From Oscillospiraceae bacterium (GTDB taxonomy: Bacteria > Bacillota_A > Clostridia > Oscillospirales > CAG-272), in assembly GCA_015064665.1 (NCBI GenBank), contig SVRU01000001.1:1-64000 (forward strand): DNA of 64,000 nt. Direction: 5' to 3'. Below the pieces are notes generated by a model. It searched no databases. It saw only the letters and a program-made list of their open reading frames with translations, and was not told the origin of the DNA. Positions within the stretch are counted from its first letter, which is position 1; every line of letters starts with the position of its first letter. Below are positions 41,249 to 49,690 of the stretch, in pieces. Made by a program: the position numbers and the translations under genes.

Positions 41249-41701
41249 GAAAAAATTACCTAGCGCACGCAAATTGGAAAATATTTCTTTCAAAATAGCA
41301 ACGATTGCTCACAATTATTTGCATTTGTCAATTATTTTTTCAAAAAGCTTGCAAAAATTCTGTTAAAAGCAAGCCTGTTGTCCGTATGAAAGCACCGCAT
41401 GTAAAAACGGAAAATCATCCGCGATATCCAAGTTCTTCAATCGAAGAAAGTCGCGCTTTTTCGTTGTAATATTTTGACACGGGGGGACATATAAATCGTA
41501 TTTTAGCAAAAACCAATATCAAAACAAAGAATAATACGAATTCTTTGAGGCTTGTTGATTGTTCATTTTAACACTCTGCATCTTTCTGAACAAAAAAGCT
41601 TTTTAAAAGCACCGCAAACTGCACGAAAATAGGCAGTAGGACGGACAATTTTTCTATGTTGTTGCAAAATATATAAAGGATTTTAAATATTTTAAAATCT
41701 A

Positions 41702-41730
41702 TTGACTTTGGTTATCGTTTATGCTATAAT
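41702..41730 (+). promoter_or_regulatory. Sigma-A promoter of the second matrix operon
   Basis: TTGACT (41702-41707), 17-bp spacer, TATAAT (41725-41730), about 50 bp upstream of the second riboswitch. Confidence 0.8.
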
Positions 41731-41785
41731 TGTTATACTATTTAGCATTATAGTTCTTATACCGTTTAGCATAATGTATATTTGG
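41716..41785 (+). repeat. Three 23-24-bp imperfect tandem repeats over promoter and leader
   Basis: Copies CGTTTATGCTATAATTGTTA-TAC, TATTTAGCATTATAGTTCTT-ATAC and CGTTTAGCATAATGTATATT-TGG share the TTTA-GCAT-A/T-AT core. The first contains the -10 box; the other two lie between the start site and the aptamer. They may be tandem operators or duplicated -10 regions. Confidence 0.5.
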
Positions 41786-41843
41786 CAAAACCGATGAAAG
41801 TCGGCGACGCAAAGCTATAGGGGCCGACAGGCCAGCCAGTTGC
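41783..41843 (+). promoter_or_regulatory. c-di-GMP-I (GEMM-I) riboswitch aptamer, ON type
   Basis: GGCAAAACCGATGAAAGTCGG (21-nt P1/P1b region from 41784, GAAA loop) is followed by GACGCAAAGC (41805-41816 region), the GGGGCC-GACA-GGCC helix, and the closing GCCAGCCAGTTGC. GCAA near the 5' end can pair with TTGC at the 3' end. That TTGC overlaps the base of the terminator at 41841-41878, so ligand binding should favour read-through. Confidence 0.92.
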
Positions 41844-41878
41844 TATTGTTTTCCCATAGGGGTCAATAGCACTTTTTT
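41841..41878 (+). terminator. Riboswitch-controlled terminator (second matrix operon)
   Basis: TGCTATTG (41841-41848) pairs with CAATAGCA (41864-41871), followed by CTTTTTTAT. The 5' arm takes the last bases of the aptamer's closing stem. Confidence 0.75.
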
Positions 41879-41910
41879 ATTTAAATCGAATCAGAAAAGG
41901 AGGGAATAAT

Positions 41911-42846
41911 ATGAAATTAAGAAAAACTATCTTCAAAATGATAGCCGTAGCGTGTGCTTTTTGCATCTGTTTTACGGGAACTCTGTATTCTCTCGCCTGG
42001 CTTTCAGACAAACTTTTGTCTGACAATCTCGGTTTTTCCGGAGGATCGCTCACAGAAGAAACCCTCCTTATTGCAAAAGTAGTAAACGACGGCTCGAACA
42101 ATCTCACAGAGGAAAGCCGTCGTTACTATCCCTGCTCTGATATGACTATAAACGGAGATTCCGCTCCTACCGAAAGCGAAGGCGGTTTCACAATCAATCT
42201 CAATCAGATGAGCTTTGGTATCATAGATAACGTCTCGCTTCCGAAGCCGGAAAACGTGGTCTACCTACGCCTTACCGTGCCTCGCGGAAACGGTGACAGC
42301 ATGAATTTAAAACTCTATTATAATCCGGATGAAAACGGACGTTTTGCCGACATTTATAAAAACGAATACGACGCAAACGGAAACGTCCTTGCCGAGAAGG
42401 CGAAGATTACCGAAAGCGACACGTTGGCGGACGGCACGACACCCCTGCTTGAAAGCTTTCACGCGATAGAGTCTGCAGAAAACGCGAACGATTGCTACAT
42501 AAAATTCTCGGTTGCCGTATCCAACGTGGATTACGCTGCATCCGAGCTTCACAATCTTAAGTATCTCGGCGCTGACGGAACCGAAGCAACCGACGTTAAA
42601 AACAATCATTATAAGCTTAATAACTTTTCCGAAAGCAGCGACGGAGTAACCGTTGTAAACGACGATATAGAAAATGCGGGCGATAACTATTACGTTTACG
42701 TAAAGGTTGAGCCGAACCTCAGCGTTTTCGCCTATTCCATTGAATATATAACGACTATAATGCCTTGCTACGTCTATTTCAAGATAGGAGCAAGCTTTGA
42801 AATTCATTCGACCTCGAACGAATTACCAAACGAATCACAGCCGTAA
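41911..42846 (+). CDS. Secreted protein of the riboswitch-2 operon, possible TasA-like subunit
   Basis: 311 residues. A signal peptide or anchor (about 1-33) has the core MIAVACAFCICFTGTLYSLAW. The mature part is strand-rich and acidic (GGFTINLNQMSFGIIDNVSL, CYIKFSVAVSNVDYA, YYVYVKVEPNLSVF, PCYVYFKIGASFEI). The general shape is that of SipW-type substrates, but there is no diagnostic motif. ATG at 41911 with AAGGAGGG upstream, 32 bp after the riboswitch terminator, so it is the first gene under c-di-GMP control. It ends 37 bp before the start of the next gene. Confidence 0.55.
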   Translation: MKLRKTIFKMIAVACAFCICFTGTLYSLAWLSDKLLSDNLGFSGGSLTEETLLIAKVVNDGSNNLTEESRRYYPCSDMTINGDSAPTESEGGFTINLNQMSFGIIDNVSLPKPENVVYLRLTVPRGNGDSMNLKLYYNPDENGRFADIYKNEYDANGNVLAEKAKITESDTLADGTTPLLESFHAIESAENANDCYIKFSVAVSNVDYAASELHNLKYLGADGTEATDVKNNHYKLNNFSESSDGVTVVNDDIENAGDNYYVYVKVEPNLSVFAYSIEYITTIMPCYVYFKIGASFEIHSTSNELPNESQP

Positions 42847-42883
42847 TGTGCCAGAGCAATTATGGCTAAAAGGAGGCAAATCC

Positions 42884-45800
42884 GTGTCAAAAATTAAGCG
42901 CGCAAGCGTGTGTATTATATCCGTTCTACTTGCTATCTTGGTGTTTATCTCCGTTGTAATTTCTTACGCATACTTTTCAAGAAAGGAAATTTACGACGGC
43001 TATCTCAGCGGTCAGATAGAGCTTCTTTTCGACCGACTTAACGCTACCGGCCTCACCGACTACGGCACAGCAGAAGGTATAACGGCAGACGGCGGAGCGG
43101 AATGGGGCACTAAAGAAAACCCATACGTTATCTCCGACGTAAAGCATTTATACAACCTTTCCGAGCTTCAAAGACTTGGCTATTTCTATAAAAAACATCT
43201 TCAATACAACACAGAAGACGACCTGACGCACATTCCCTATTTCCTGGTTTGCACGCCAAGCTATACTCCCGTCGTTATTGACGGCTCGTCGTTTGACGGC
43301 ATCACGGCAATCGGAACCAACGATTATCCCTTCATCGGTTCCGTCAAGGGCGTCAGCGGCACCGAGGTAACTGTCGGCGACACGGGTAACACCTGCGCCA
43401 CATCGGTGATACATAACGTTTCGGTAGAGGGAAATCCCTTTTACACCGACGCGGGTCTCTTTGGACATGTTGGATTTTTGGGAGAGCTTCCGGCAGACGG
43501 AGTAACCGAATTTGCGGGAACGCCCTCGGTAATATCGAATCTCGTGCTCAGCGACGTTACGGTAAGCGTGCAATCAAAGTTTTGGGCAGCGGTTGAAGCG
43601 TTTGTGGAAGAAATGGCTTTTGCAATTGCCAACGGCCGCGAGGGTCACCGTTATTCATACACCGAGCTTTACGGCAAAGACGGCTACGAAACCGCCCCTC
43701 ACGAAAACCATCATATAGGTATTCTGGCAGGTCACGTAGAGTATTCCACCATTGAGCTTGTAAGCGTATTTTACAGCAGCGGCAGCGTAGTGGCAATGGA
43801 TCTGTCCGACACGACCACCGTCGGCGGAGTGGAAGCAAATTATCTTTCCGCGGCGGGTATTGTTGGATACCTATACAATATGAATCCGAAAATCAATGAG
43901 GAAAACGGAAATATTATAGCAGGCTCGGGAGATAGCCTTGGCGACCTTTCGTACGACGTTATAGGCGGCAGCGGAGGCGGCGGTCTTGACGTAGGTAACA
44001 AGCCGGGATATATACTCGCGGGAGTTATATATAATAAATACGGCTATATACTGAACAACGGTGAAGTTGTTGAAATAGACAAGGAAAACGATGAAGTTTT
44101 AAAAATTTCCGAAGCTACCGACGGCGAGGGTAACCCGCTTTGTGAGGAGTATACGGGTCTTTCCATCGGGGACAACGGAACCTCCTATTATTTCTACGAC
44201 GGTGTGTTTACCTTTGCACTTTCCTCCACCGAGGACGTTATTGAGTCAACCTGGTATGAGAACGTCCCTCCCGAATTTGCTCTCGGTCAAGATTCGGCTG
44301 ACGGTTGGGTTGCCAACAATACGAAGGGACAAAAATCGGTTGCCGCTTACTTAAGACGGATTACCAGCGACGCTGATTTGCAGCTTGCAAAAGGAAAGCC
44401 TCTCGTTATAATGAGAGAGATAGATGCCGAGACTGCGTTTATGATGTCGCTTTATAATCAATCGGAAGGCGCATCTTCAGGCAACTTTAACGAAAGGTAT
44501 ACCACTAGAGGCGAATCGCAAACCTATGCTACCGCCGAGGAAATAGCTACCTTCATAGAATCCTTCGAGGGTTCTCCCGATGAGTTCGTCAAAGGCTTTT
44601 TAACCGGCGAAGGTGTTGGCGGCATAACCGAGGATGATGTGCGGACACTGCTTGATGCCGTGCAAAATGATAGCGATATATGGAAGGTTATCAACCTTGA
44701 CCACACCAGCGGCAATATGTCGGACGAAGAAATGGCGGCGGCAGTTCAGACTTTGCGCGACCAATTCAGAATACTATCCAACTACTCGACAGACAGCTAT
44801 GCTTATTTCGTCGGCAACACCCCGGTTACGATTACCGACGGTAAGTTCGAGGATTATTACGATTACGCAAGCTCCGGATTAAGCGGATATTTTATGTATG
44901 ATGAGTATACTCGTATATTATCAACGCGATATGCTTACTATTGGATTCCGCTTGACGGCTCAGACATCGTTACGCTAAACTCGGAGTCGCGCGACGCACC
45001 AAATGCTTACTTTACTGCAAGCGGCAACAACTGGCAAGGGGAAAACATTTATACTCGCGGTAATTATACCGGCGTACTCGTTGATATCGAGAACCAAAAA
45101 TTTTATTCTACGAACAATACCGCCAGAGCAAACGGCGCTTCTTTGACGAAGCCGACAGGCAACACCTTTAATTATCTATTCCGCACTCCGTCAAGCGACT
45201 ATTGCTATCTGCCCACCGACACAAATATGGAAACCCCCATACTCATTTCGAGCTTAACTAAAACAGGCAGTACGCCTGGCGCCGGATTGGACATTTACTC
45301 GTATGGCGGAAACAACTATATTATACTTGACAGATATTATATTTACGACTTTTATGCCAACGGAGTTGATGCAAGCGGCAACGCTTCTGAAAACCACCTC
45401 AGAATGATCAGAGCATCGGTGCCAATTATACTGGATTTGTATCTTTTCCAACTCACAATAGGACAGAAGACCGAGTACACTCTTTGGAATGGCAACGATG
45501 CCAATGCTCAGAACACCTCCAACTTTAAGATGGGCGATAATGCTACAGCAAGTGCCCTTGTCAACTCAACAAACGCGGTCGTAAAATTCAATAATGACGG
45601 TACGTGCTATATTCAGTATACCATTGACGGAACCACACAGTACGTTAACTATAACGGCAGCGCCTTTAACACCGCGCTTTCGGCAACCGGTAGCACTAAG
45701 CTTTGTATCTACGTTCTTGAATATACTCAGGAGCTCAATTACGGTACGATTACCTTTGACCCCAACGAAGAATCGGGAACCGAAGGAGAGGATTACCATA

Positions 45801-46972
45801 TTCTCAGTGCTGACGAATACGTATTCTGGCCCGAGGACAGCACGGTAGCCGTTCAGGGAACCGGAATTGTGAAGAGCTCGGTTAGCGGTGCTGCAACGCA
45901 GTATTCCGTATATTCGCTGGCAGATCTCGCTTGGTTAAACGGCGATCAAAGCGACAATGGCGGAATTCTTCACGGTGACAATCTTCTGAAAAAATTCAGA
46001 ATGGAAGAAAGCATTGCTTTCGGCGCTAATATAGGCGGCATTATTGGAACGGGAGGATTTGTCCGCGCTCCCGTCGGTCCGGAAGGTACTTATACCGATA
46101 TACCCGCGGGCTGCGTAGCCTTCAGGGTAAATAAAACCAGCACCGAGCCGCATAAAATTCGGGTTGTAATTGCCGTTCCCACGTCGAATTACCATCCGGA
46201 AGAAGACGAATACGAGCTTCTTGACGACGTATATGAAAACTTTAAGCAATACTTCTGTTTATGGCAGATGGATGAAAGCGACGGCTCGGGTTCTACAATG
46301 TTCCAAGCCAGTGATTATATTGAGCGCTTCGAGGTGCCAAGATCGCATCCCTACAAGCCCGGCACGAACTCGGAATCCAATCCCTATGTAACCGCCACCT
46401 ATAACGGCGAAGTGTATCGCAGCTATCTTAACGGCGACAGAATTCTCGTTGCTTACGAGTTCAAGGTGTATAACGAGGGCGTGTACATTCTCGGTACGTC
46501 TAACAGCGAAAGCGATAGCGCAGGTATCGGTTCTATCTTTGACGATATTGTTTCGACACCGATGGAAATCGTTTACTTCTCGGCTGACGGTGTTGCAGAC
46601 TCGGGATACGACGGCTCGGCATCCGGACAGCTTGGTACGCTTGATTTCGTTTACTCTTACGGTGGAGAGATAGTTACGGTAACCGAACGCTCTTCAACCG
46701 ACGCAGAAGGAAACCTTGATTACAGCACCTATTATCAGTCGTACTGCTTAATTTATATGAATTCAAAATTTGACGGCACTGCCGTCGATATAAACAACGA
46801 AAAGGTTTACGTCCGACGATACGTAGACACGGGAACACCCGAAAGCTCCGAGGGCTACAATACTAACACGGATAAGCAAACGGTTATAGCCATTAACTTT
46901 GGCGGCGATAAGTACACGAGAATTACACAGCATTCGTTGCTATCCGATAACGTAAAAGACGAGTCGCCCTAG
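42884..46972 (+). CDS. Large secreted adhesin-like protein with GLUG-type opening
   Basis: 1362 residues from the GTG at 42884, chosen because AAAGGAGG sits 8 nt upstream; the open frame extends back to an ATG at 42797 inside the previous gene without a ribosome binding site. N-terminal signal/anchor helix (about 7-27). Then WGTKENPYVISDVKHLYNLS and DAGLFGHVGFLGE resemble the entry and loop elements of GLUG-containing adhesins. The remainder is rich in Gly, Ser, Thr, Asn, Tyr and Asp with recurrent Y-x-Y strands, for example DRYYIYDFYANG, and has no catalytic motif or sorting signal that I recognise. It is the largest product of the c-di-GMP-controlled plus-strand operon and probably a surface or matrix protein. 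Confidence 0.65.
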   Translation: MSKIKRASVCIISVLLAILVFISVVISYAYFSRKEIYDGYLSGQIELLFDRLNATGLTDYGTAEGITADGGAEWGTKENPYVISDVKHLYNLSELQRLGYFYKKHLQYNTEDDLTHIPYFLVCTPSYTPVVIDGSSFDGITAIGTNDYPFIGSVKGVSGTEVTVGDTGNTCATSVIHNVSVEGNPFYTDAGLFGHVGFLGELPADGVTEFAGTPSVISNLVLSDVTVSVQSKFWAAVEAFVEEMAFAIANGREGHRYSYTELYGKDGYETAPHENHHIGILAGHVEYSTIELVSVFYSSGSVVAMDLSDTTTVGGVEANYLSAAGIVGYLYNMNPKINEENGNIIAGSGDSLGDLSYDVIGGSGGGGLDVGNKPGYILAGVIYNKYGYILNNGEVVEIDKENDEVLKISEATDGEGNPLCEEYTGLSIGDNGTSYYFYDGVFTFALSSTEDVIESTWYENVPPEFALGQDSADGWVANNTKGQKSVAAYLRRITSDADLQLAKGKPLVIMREIDAETAFMMSLYNQSEGASSGNFNERYTTRGESQTYATAEEIATFIESFEGSPDEFVKGFLTGEGVGGITEDDVRTLLDAVQNDSDIWKVINLDHTSGNMSDEEMAAAVQTLRDQFRILSNYSTDSYAYFVGNTPVTITDGKFEDYYDYASSGLSGYFMYDEYTRILSTRYAYYWIPLDGSDIVTLNSESRDAPNAYFTASGNNWQGENIYTRGNYTGVLVDIENQKFYSTNNTARANGASLTKPTGNTFNYLFRTPSSDYCYLPTDTNMETPILISSLTKTGSTPGAGLDIYSYGGNNYIILDRYYIYDFYANGVDASGNASENHLRMIRASVPIILDLYLFQLTIGQKTEYTLWNGNDANAQNTSNFKMGDNATASALVNSTNAVVKFNNDGTCYIQYTIDGTTQYVNYNGSAFNTALSATGSTKLCIYVLEYTQELNYGTITFDPNEESGTEGEDYHILSADEYVFWPEDSTVAVQGTGIVKSSVSGAATQYSVYSLADLAWLNGDQSDNGGILHGDNLLKKFRMEESIAFGANIGGIIGTGGFVRAPVGPEGTYTDIPAGCVAFRVNKTSTEPHKIRVVIAVPTSNYHPEEDEYELLDDVYENFKQYFCLWQMDESDGSGSTMFQASDYIERFEVPRSHPYKPGTNSESNPYVTATYNGEVYRSYLNGDRILVAYEFKVYNEGVYILGTSNSESDSAGIGSIFDDIVSTPMEIVYFSADGVADSGYDGSASGQLGTLDFVYSYGGEIVTVTERSSTDAEGNLDYSTYYQSYCLIYMNSKFDGTAVDINNEKVYVRRYVDTGTPESSEGYNTNTDKQTVIAINFGGDKYTRITQHSLLSDNVKDESP

Positions 46973-47107
46973 ACCTTTGGTGCTACGCCGACGGCTACAC
47001 CGCAATAGTTCAATATTCGAATTCATCAGACAATATTAAAAAATCCGAGGAAAATTCGCCTTAAAACAATCCGCGCTGACTGAGCGCAACGGAAGAAAGG
47101 AAGGAAA

Positions 47108-47743
47108 ATGAAGAAAATATATTCCAAAGCTATTACTCTCAGCATCATTTTGGGCACGCTCATAACCTCATTGACCTTCTTTTTCAATTCCGGAGCGTTT
47201 GCCTGGCTGGCGCGCGAGGATGAGGCAACGGCAACCGGCATGCAAACTCAAATCAAAGGAGCCGACGTAAGCATCAGCTATTATTACAAGCTTGCGGACG
47301 ATACCGAATTTAAAGAGCTTACCGATTTTAACGCCGTGTTCAAAAGTATGGTTCCCGGTGACAGAGTGCAAATCCGTGTAGAATACGACAACCTCTCTGA
47401 AAAAGCCTATACGGTCAGCGTAGCTATTGAATGCCCCGACGGTGGTGAAACACCGCTCGTTATCGACGGAAAGAATTACTATTTCAGCACTCAGCTGAGG
47501 ATAGTTGAGAGCGGTGATTTTCTAACGACTCCGCCGGCAGACAAGGTTTCCTCCGAAACGGCACTCCTTCCGAACATAGTCAGTCTCGGCACGGTAGCCC
47601 TTGATGCGCAAGGCGAAGGTGAACTTGAGTTCACCGTCGAATTCGTTAATTACCCAGACGTAGATCAAAACGCTTATCAAAGCTTTGGCTCATCGGGCAG
47701 CGGCGGATCCTGTAACAGAGTGATAACAAGCACATTAAATTAA
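47108..47743 (+). CDS. TasA-like SipW-type secreted subunit
   Basis: 211 residues. The signal peptide ends TSLTFFFNSGAFAWLAREDE, with the A-F-A-W motif shared by the SipW substrates of the minus-strand operon at 59-63 kb (A-S-F-A-W-F). The mature domain begins with ATATGMQTQIKGADVSISYY and has VPGDRVQIRVEYDNLSEKAY, a camelysin-like beta-sandwich pattern. ATG at 47108 with AAGAAAGGAAGG upstream. It is the last gene of the plus-strand operon. The operon has no peptidase of its own, so processing by a SipW encoded nearby is likely. Confidence 0.7.
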   Translation: MKKIYSKAITLSIILGTLITSLTFFFNSGAFAWLAREDEATATGMQTQIKGADVSISYYYKLADDTEFKELTDFNAVFKSMVPGDRVQIRVEYDNLSEKAYTVSVAIECPDGGETPLVIDGKNYYFSTQLRIVESGDFLTTPPADKVSSETALLPNIVSLGTVALDAQGEGELEFTVEFVNYPDVDQNAYQSFGSSGSGGSCNRVITSTLN

Positions 47744-47810
47744 GCTTTGGCAAGGCTTAATTTTGCAACCAATTATTTACAAATTATCTTACGCAATTTA
47801 CCCAATACAT

Positions 47811-47875
47811 AAAAGAGAGACAAAGGGGCGACCTGCGGTAAAGCAGGTCGCCCCTTTGTCTCTCTTTTGTTTTTT
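47811..47875. terminator. 26-bp perfect hairpin, bidirectional terminator
   Basis: Arms 47811-47836 (AAAAGAGAGACAAAGGGGCG plus ACCTGC) and 47843-47868 are perfect inverted repeats with a 6-nt loop GGTAAA. T-rich sequence follows on the plus side, and the A-rich arm gives T's on the minus side. It lies between the convergent TasA-like and diguanylate cyclase genes. It shares the GGGGCGACC core with the hairpin at 4884-4911. Confidence 0.8.
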
Positions 47876-47900
47876 TATTTTCATTAGCCGACGTCGATAT

Positions 47901-49463
47901 TTAACCTTTCGTTGCCTGCTTTTGCTTATACATATCTGCATCTGCGCGGCGGAATACGTCGTCAAATCCGCTGTCCATGCCGGGTTGATACACTCCGATT
48001 CCGATTGCAAACGCAACCGTTACCGCTCCTCCCGCAACGGTTTTCGGAGCTTTGGGGTATTCCTCGGTCAAATTGCGGAGAATGTCGCACCGATTAGCGT
48101 AATCGTTGTTTTTGAGTATAACGGCAAATTCATCTCCGCCTATTCTATACACGGGGCTATGCTTGAATGCTGTGCATATTATTTTCGAGGTTTCTATAAT
48201 AAGGCGGTTTCCGACCTCGTGGCCGTAAGCATCGTTAACCTTCTTCAAGTCGTTTATATCAACTACCGCTACCGCAAATTCACATTCCTCTTCCACGCGG
48301 ATATCCTTCTCTAACTCAACCTGAGCTTCTTTATAAGCCGTTCCGTTTTTCACACCCGTCAAGGAATCGCGAAAAGCAATAGTTCCGATATATTTTCTGT
48401 ATTCCTCAAGCTTTCCTGATGTTTTTGAAAGCGATTCGGCAAGCGCACCGATTTCATCGTTTGTCATTAAGGAGTCGTCCATCTCCATTTTACCGTCCAA
48501 AAGCTGCTCCGCCGACCTTGCCAGTTTCTTAAGAGGAGTTACTATTCTTACAGTGATAGAGTAAACGAAGAGCATAAAGGCAACCAGCAAGAAAACAGTG
48601 ATAACAATTATAGCCCATATTGCTCTGTATCCGCCACGCTGAATATCCTTGTAATCGGCGTGAAGCTCAAAGTTCATTCCGTTATCCAGAGGAACCGTAA
48701 CCTGCGAATATCCGTGAGCAGTATTCAGCGCATCTATTCTGGCATGCTCCGGCGCATAATAAATGCTGCCGTCCCCGTTCGTAAGGTAGGCGAATCCGTT
48801 ATCGTAAACCGACACCTTGTCAACTATATCGGTAATCAAAGACGCGTCAAACTCAATACCTATTACGCCGTAAGGAGTATAATTTTTGTAAACGGGCACT
48901 ACGTAGGTGATAATATTCTGGGAATTGTTCTGATTATGGTAGTCCGTGCTCCAGACCGCTTTTCCGCTGGTTATCGGGTCGGAATACCATCCCACCTGCT
49001 CGTGCGGCTTGGTCTCCCAGTTAGAAAGATCGGTGGTCTCCCTCTCGACAAGCTCCTGACCTCCGGCACTTACACCGATGAAAAATCCGGCGTGGGGAGT
49101 GGTGAGATAAGGATTATATCTAAGATAAAATGCAGTAACACCCGGTGTGTTCTGCACAATATTGCTGAACATTTCTTTTGCTTTTGCTGTATAGCTCTTT
49201 TCCTGCGAGCTGATGCCGAGCGAGTCGGGGCTATCCAATATTGCATTCACGTAGGTGCTCATCATACCGACGGCAGATTCAATGCGAGCAAATTCCTCGT
49301 TGATACGAAGCGATTCAGTGTTGGCAACAGACTCTGTGATAAGGTTCGAATCCTTTTCCAAGGTAGAGCTTATATAATACGTGCTTGCGGTAGTAAGAAC
49401 GATAGCCAAGATGATCATTCCAAATAAAATCGACAGTAAAATCTTAGCTTGTATGCTCTTCAT
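47901..49463 (-). CDS. Membrane sensor diguanylate cyclase (dCache-HAMP-GGDEF)
   Basis: 520 residues from the ATG at 49463, which has AAAGGAGGAGA upstream; ten further codons upstream are open but unlikely. TM1 (about 8-30), extracellular dCache-type sensor (about 35-270, LTTPHAGFFIGVSAGG, VGWYSDPITSGKAVWSTDYH), TM2 (about 275-298), HAMP (VRIVTPLKKLARSAEQLLDG) and a GGDEF domain with an intact GGDEF at 442-446 (VYRIGGDEFAVIL) and DINDLKKVNDAYGHEVGNRL. There is no RxxD inhibitory site before GGDEF (the place reads F-K-H-S). An active cyclase that makes c-di-GMP in response to an extracellular ligand is likely. It is divergent from the EAL gene, with a promoter at 49508-49536. Confidence 0.9.
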   Translation of the reverse strand: MKSIQAKILLSILFGMIILAIVLTTASTYYISSTLEKDSNLITESVANTESLRINEEFARIESAVGMMSTYVNAILDSPDSLGISSQEKSYTAKAKEMFSNIVQNTPGVTAFYLRYNPYLTTPHAGFFIGVSAGGQELVERETTDLSNWETKPHEQVGWYSDPITSGKAVWSTDYHNQNNSQNIITYVVPVYKNYTPYGVIGIEFDASLITDIVDKVSVYDNGFAYLTNGDGSIYYAPEHARIDALNTAHGYSQVTVPLDNGMNFELHADYKDIQRGGYRAIWAIIVITVFLLVAFMLFVYSITVRIVTPLKKLARSAEQLLDGKMEMDDSLMTNDEIGALAESLSKTSGKLEEYRKYIGTIAFRDSLTGVKNGTAYKEAQVELEKDIRVEEECEFAVAVVDINDLKKVNDAYGHEVGNRLIIETSKIICTAFKHSPVYRIGGDEFAVILKNNDYANRCDILRNLTEEYPKAPKTVAGGAVTVAFAIGIGVYQPGMDSGFDDVFRRADADMYKQKQATKG

Positions 49464-49507
49464 AGGTCTCCTCCTTTCGCGAAAACATAACACTAACCGT
49501 TTTTATG

Positions 49508-49536
49508 ATTATAGCACAAAGCCGATAATATTACAA
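49508..49536 (-). promoter_or_regulatory. Sigma-A promoter of the diguanylate cyclase gene
   Basis: On the minus strand: TTGTAA (49536-49531), 17-bp spacer, TATAAT (49513-49508), about 45 bp before the start codon. Confidence 0.7.
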
Positions 49537-49616
49537 TAGTCCAAGTACAAAAACGAATGCTAAAAGCTATTTTTATGGTTGTTTTCGGCATTTTTTACAA
49601 AAATTCAATTTTTTTC

Positions 49617-49645
49617 TTGACAAATGTGAGCCATTTGTGTATAAT
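49617..49645 (+). promoter_or_regulatory. Sigma-A promoter of the EAL phosphodiesterase gene with internal palindrome
   Basis: TTGACA (49617-49622), 17-bp spacer, TATAAT (49640-49645). The spacer region contains the inverted repeat CAAATG-tgagc-CATTTG (49621-49637), positioned so that a bound protein would block RNA polymerase. Confidence 0.8.
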
Positions 49646-49690
49646 GACATTTGCGAGCCTACCAAAAACGAAGAAATAAGAGGGACTTTT

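Noticed and set aside
41249..41700. A gene or riboswitch in the gap before the second promoter
   Set aside because: No frame with a ribosome binding site and no conserved RNA motif; only AT-rich sequence and short hairpins.
42797..42883. Start of the 1362-residue protein at the upstream ATG
   Set aside because: That ATG lies within the previous gene without a ribosome binding site, whereas the GTG at 42884 has AAAGGAGG at the right distance and leads directly into a signal helix.
49637..49690. Eighteen extra N-terminal residues of the EAL protein
   Set aside because: The in-frame upstream ATG overlaps the promoter's -10 region and lacks a ribosome binding site; the ATG at 49691 has AGAGGGA.
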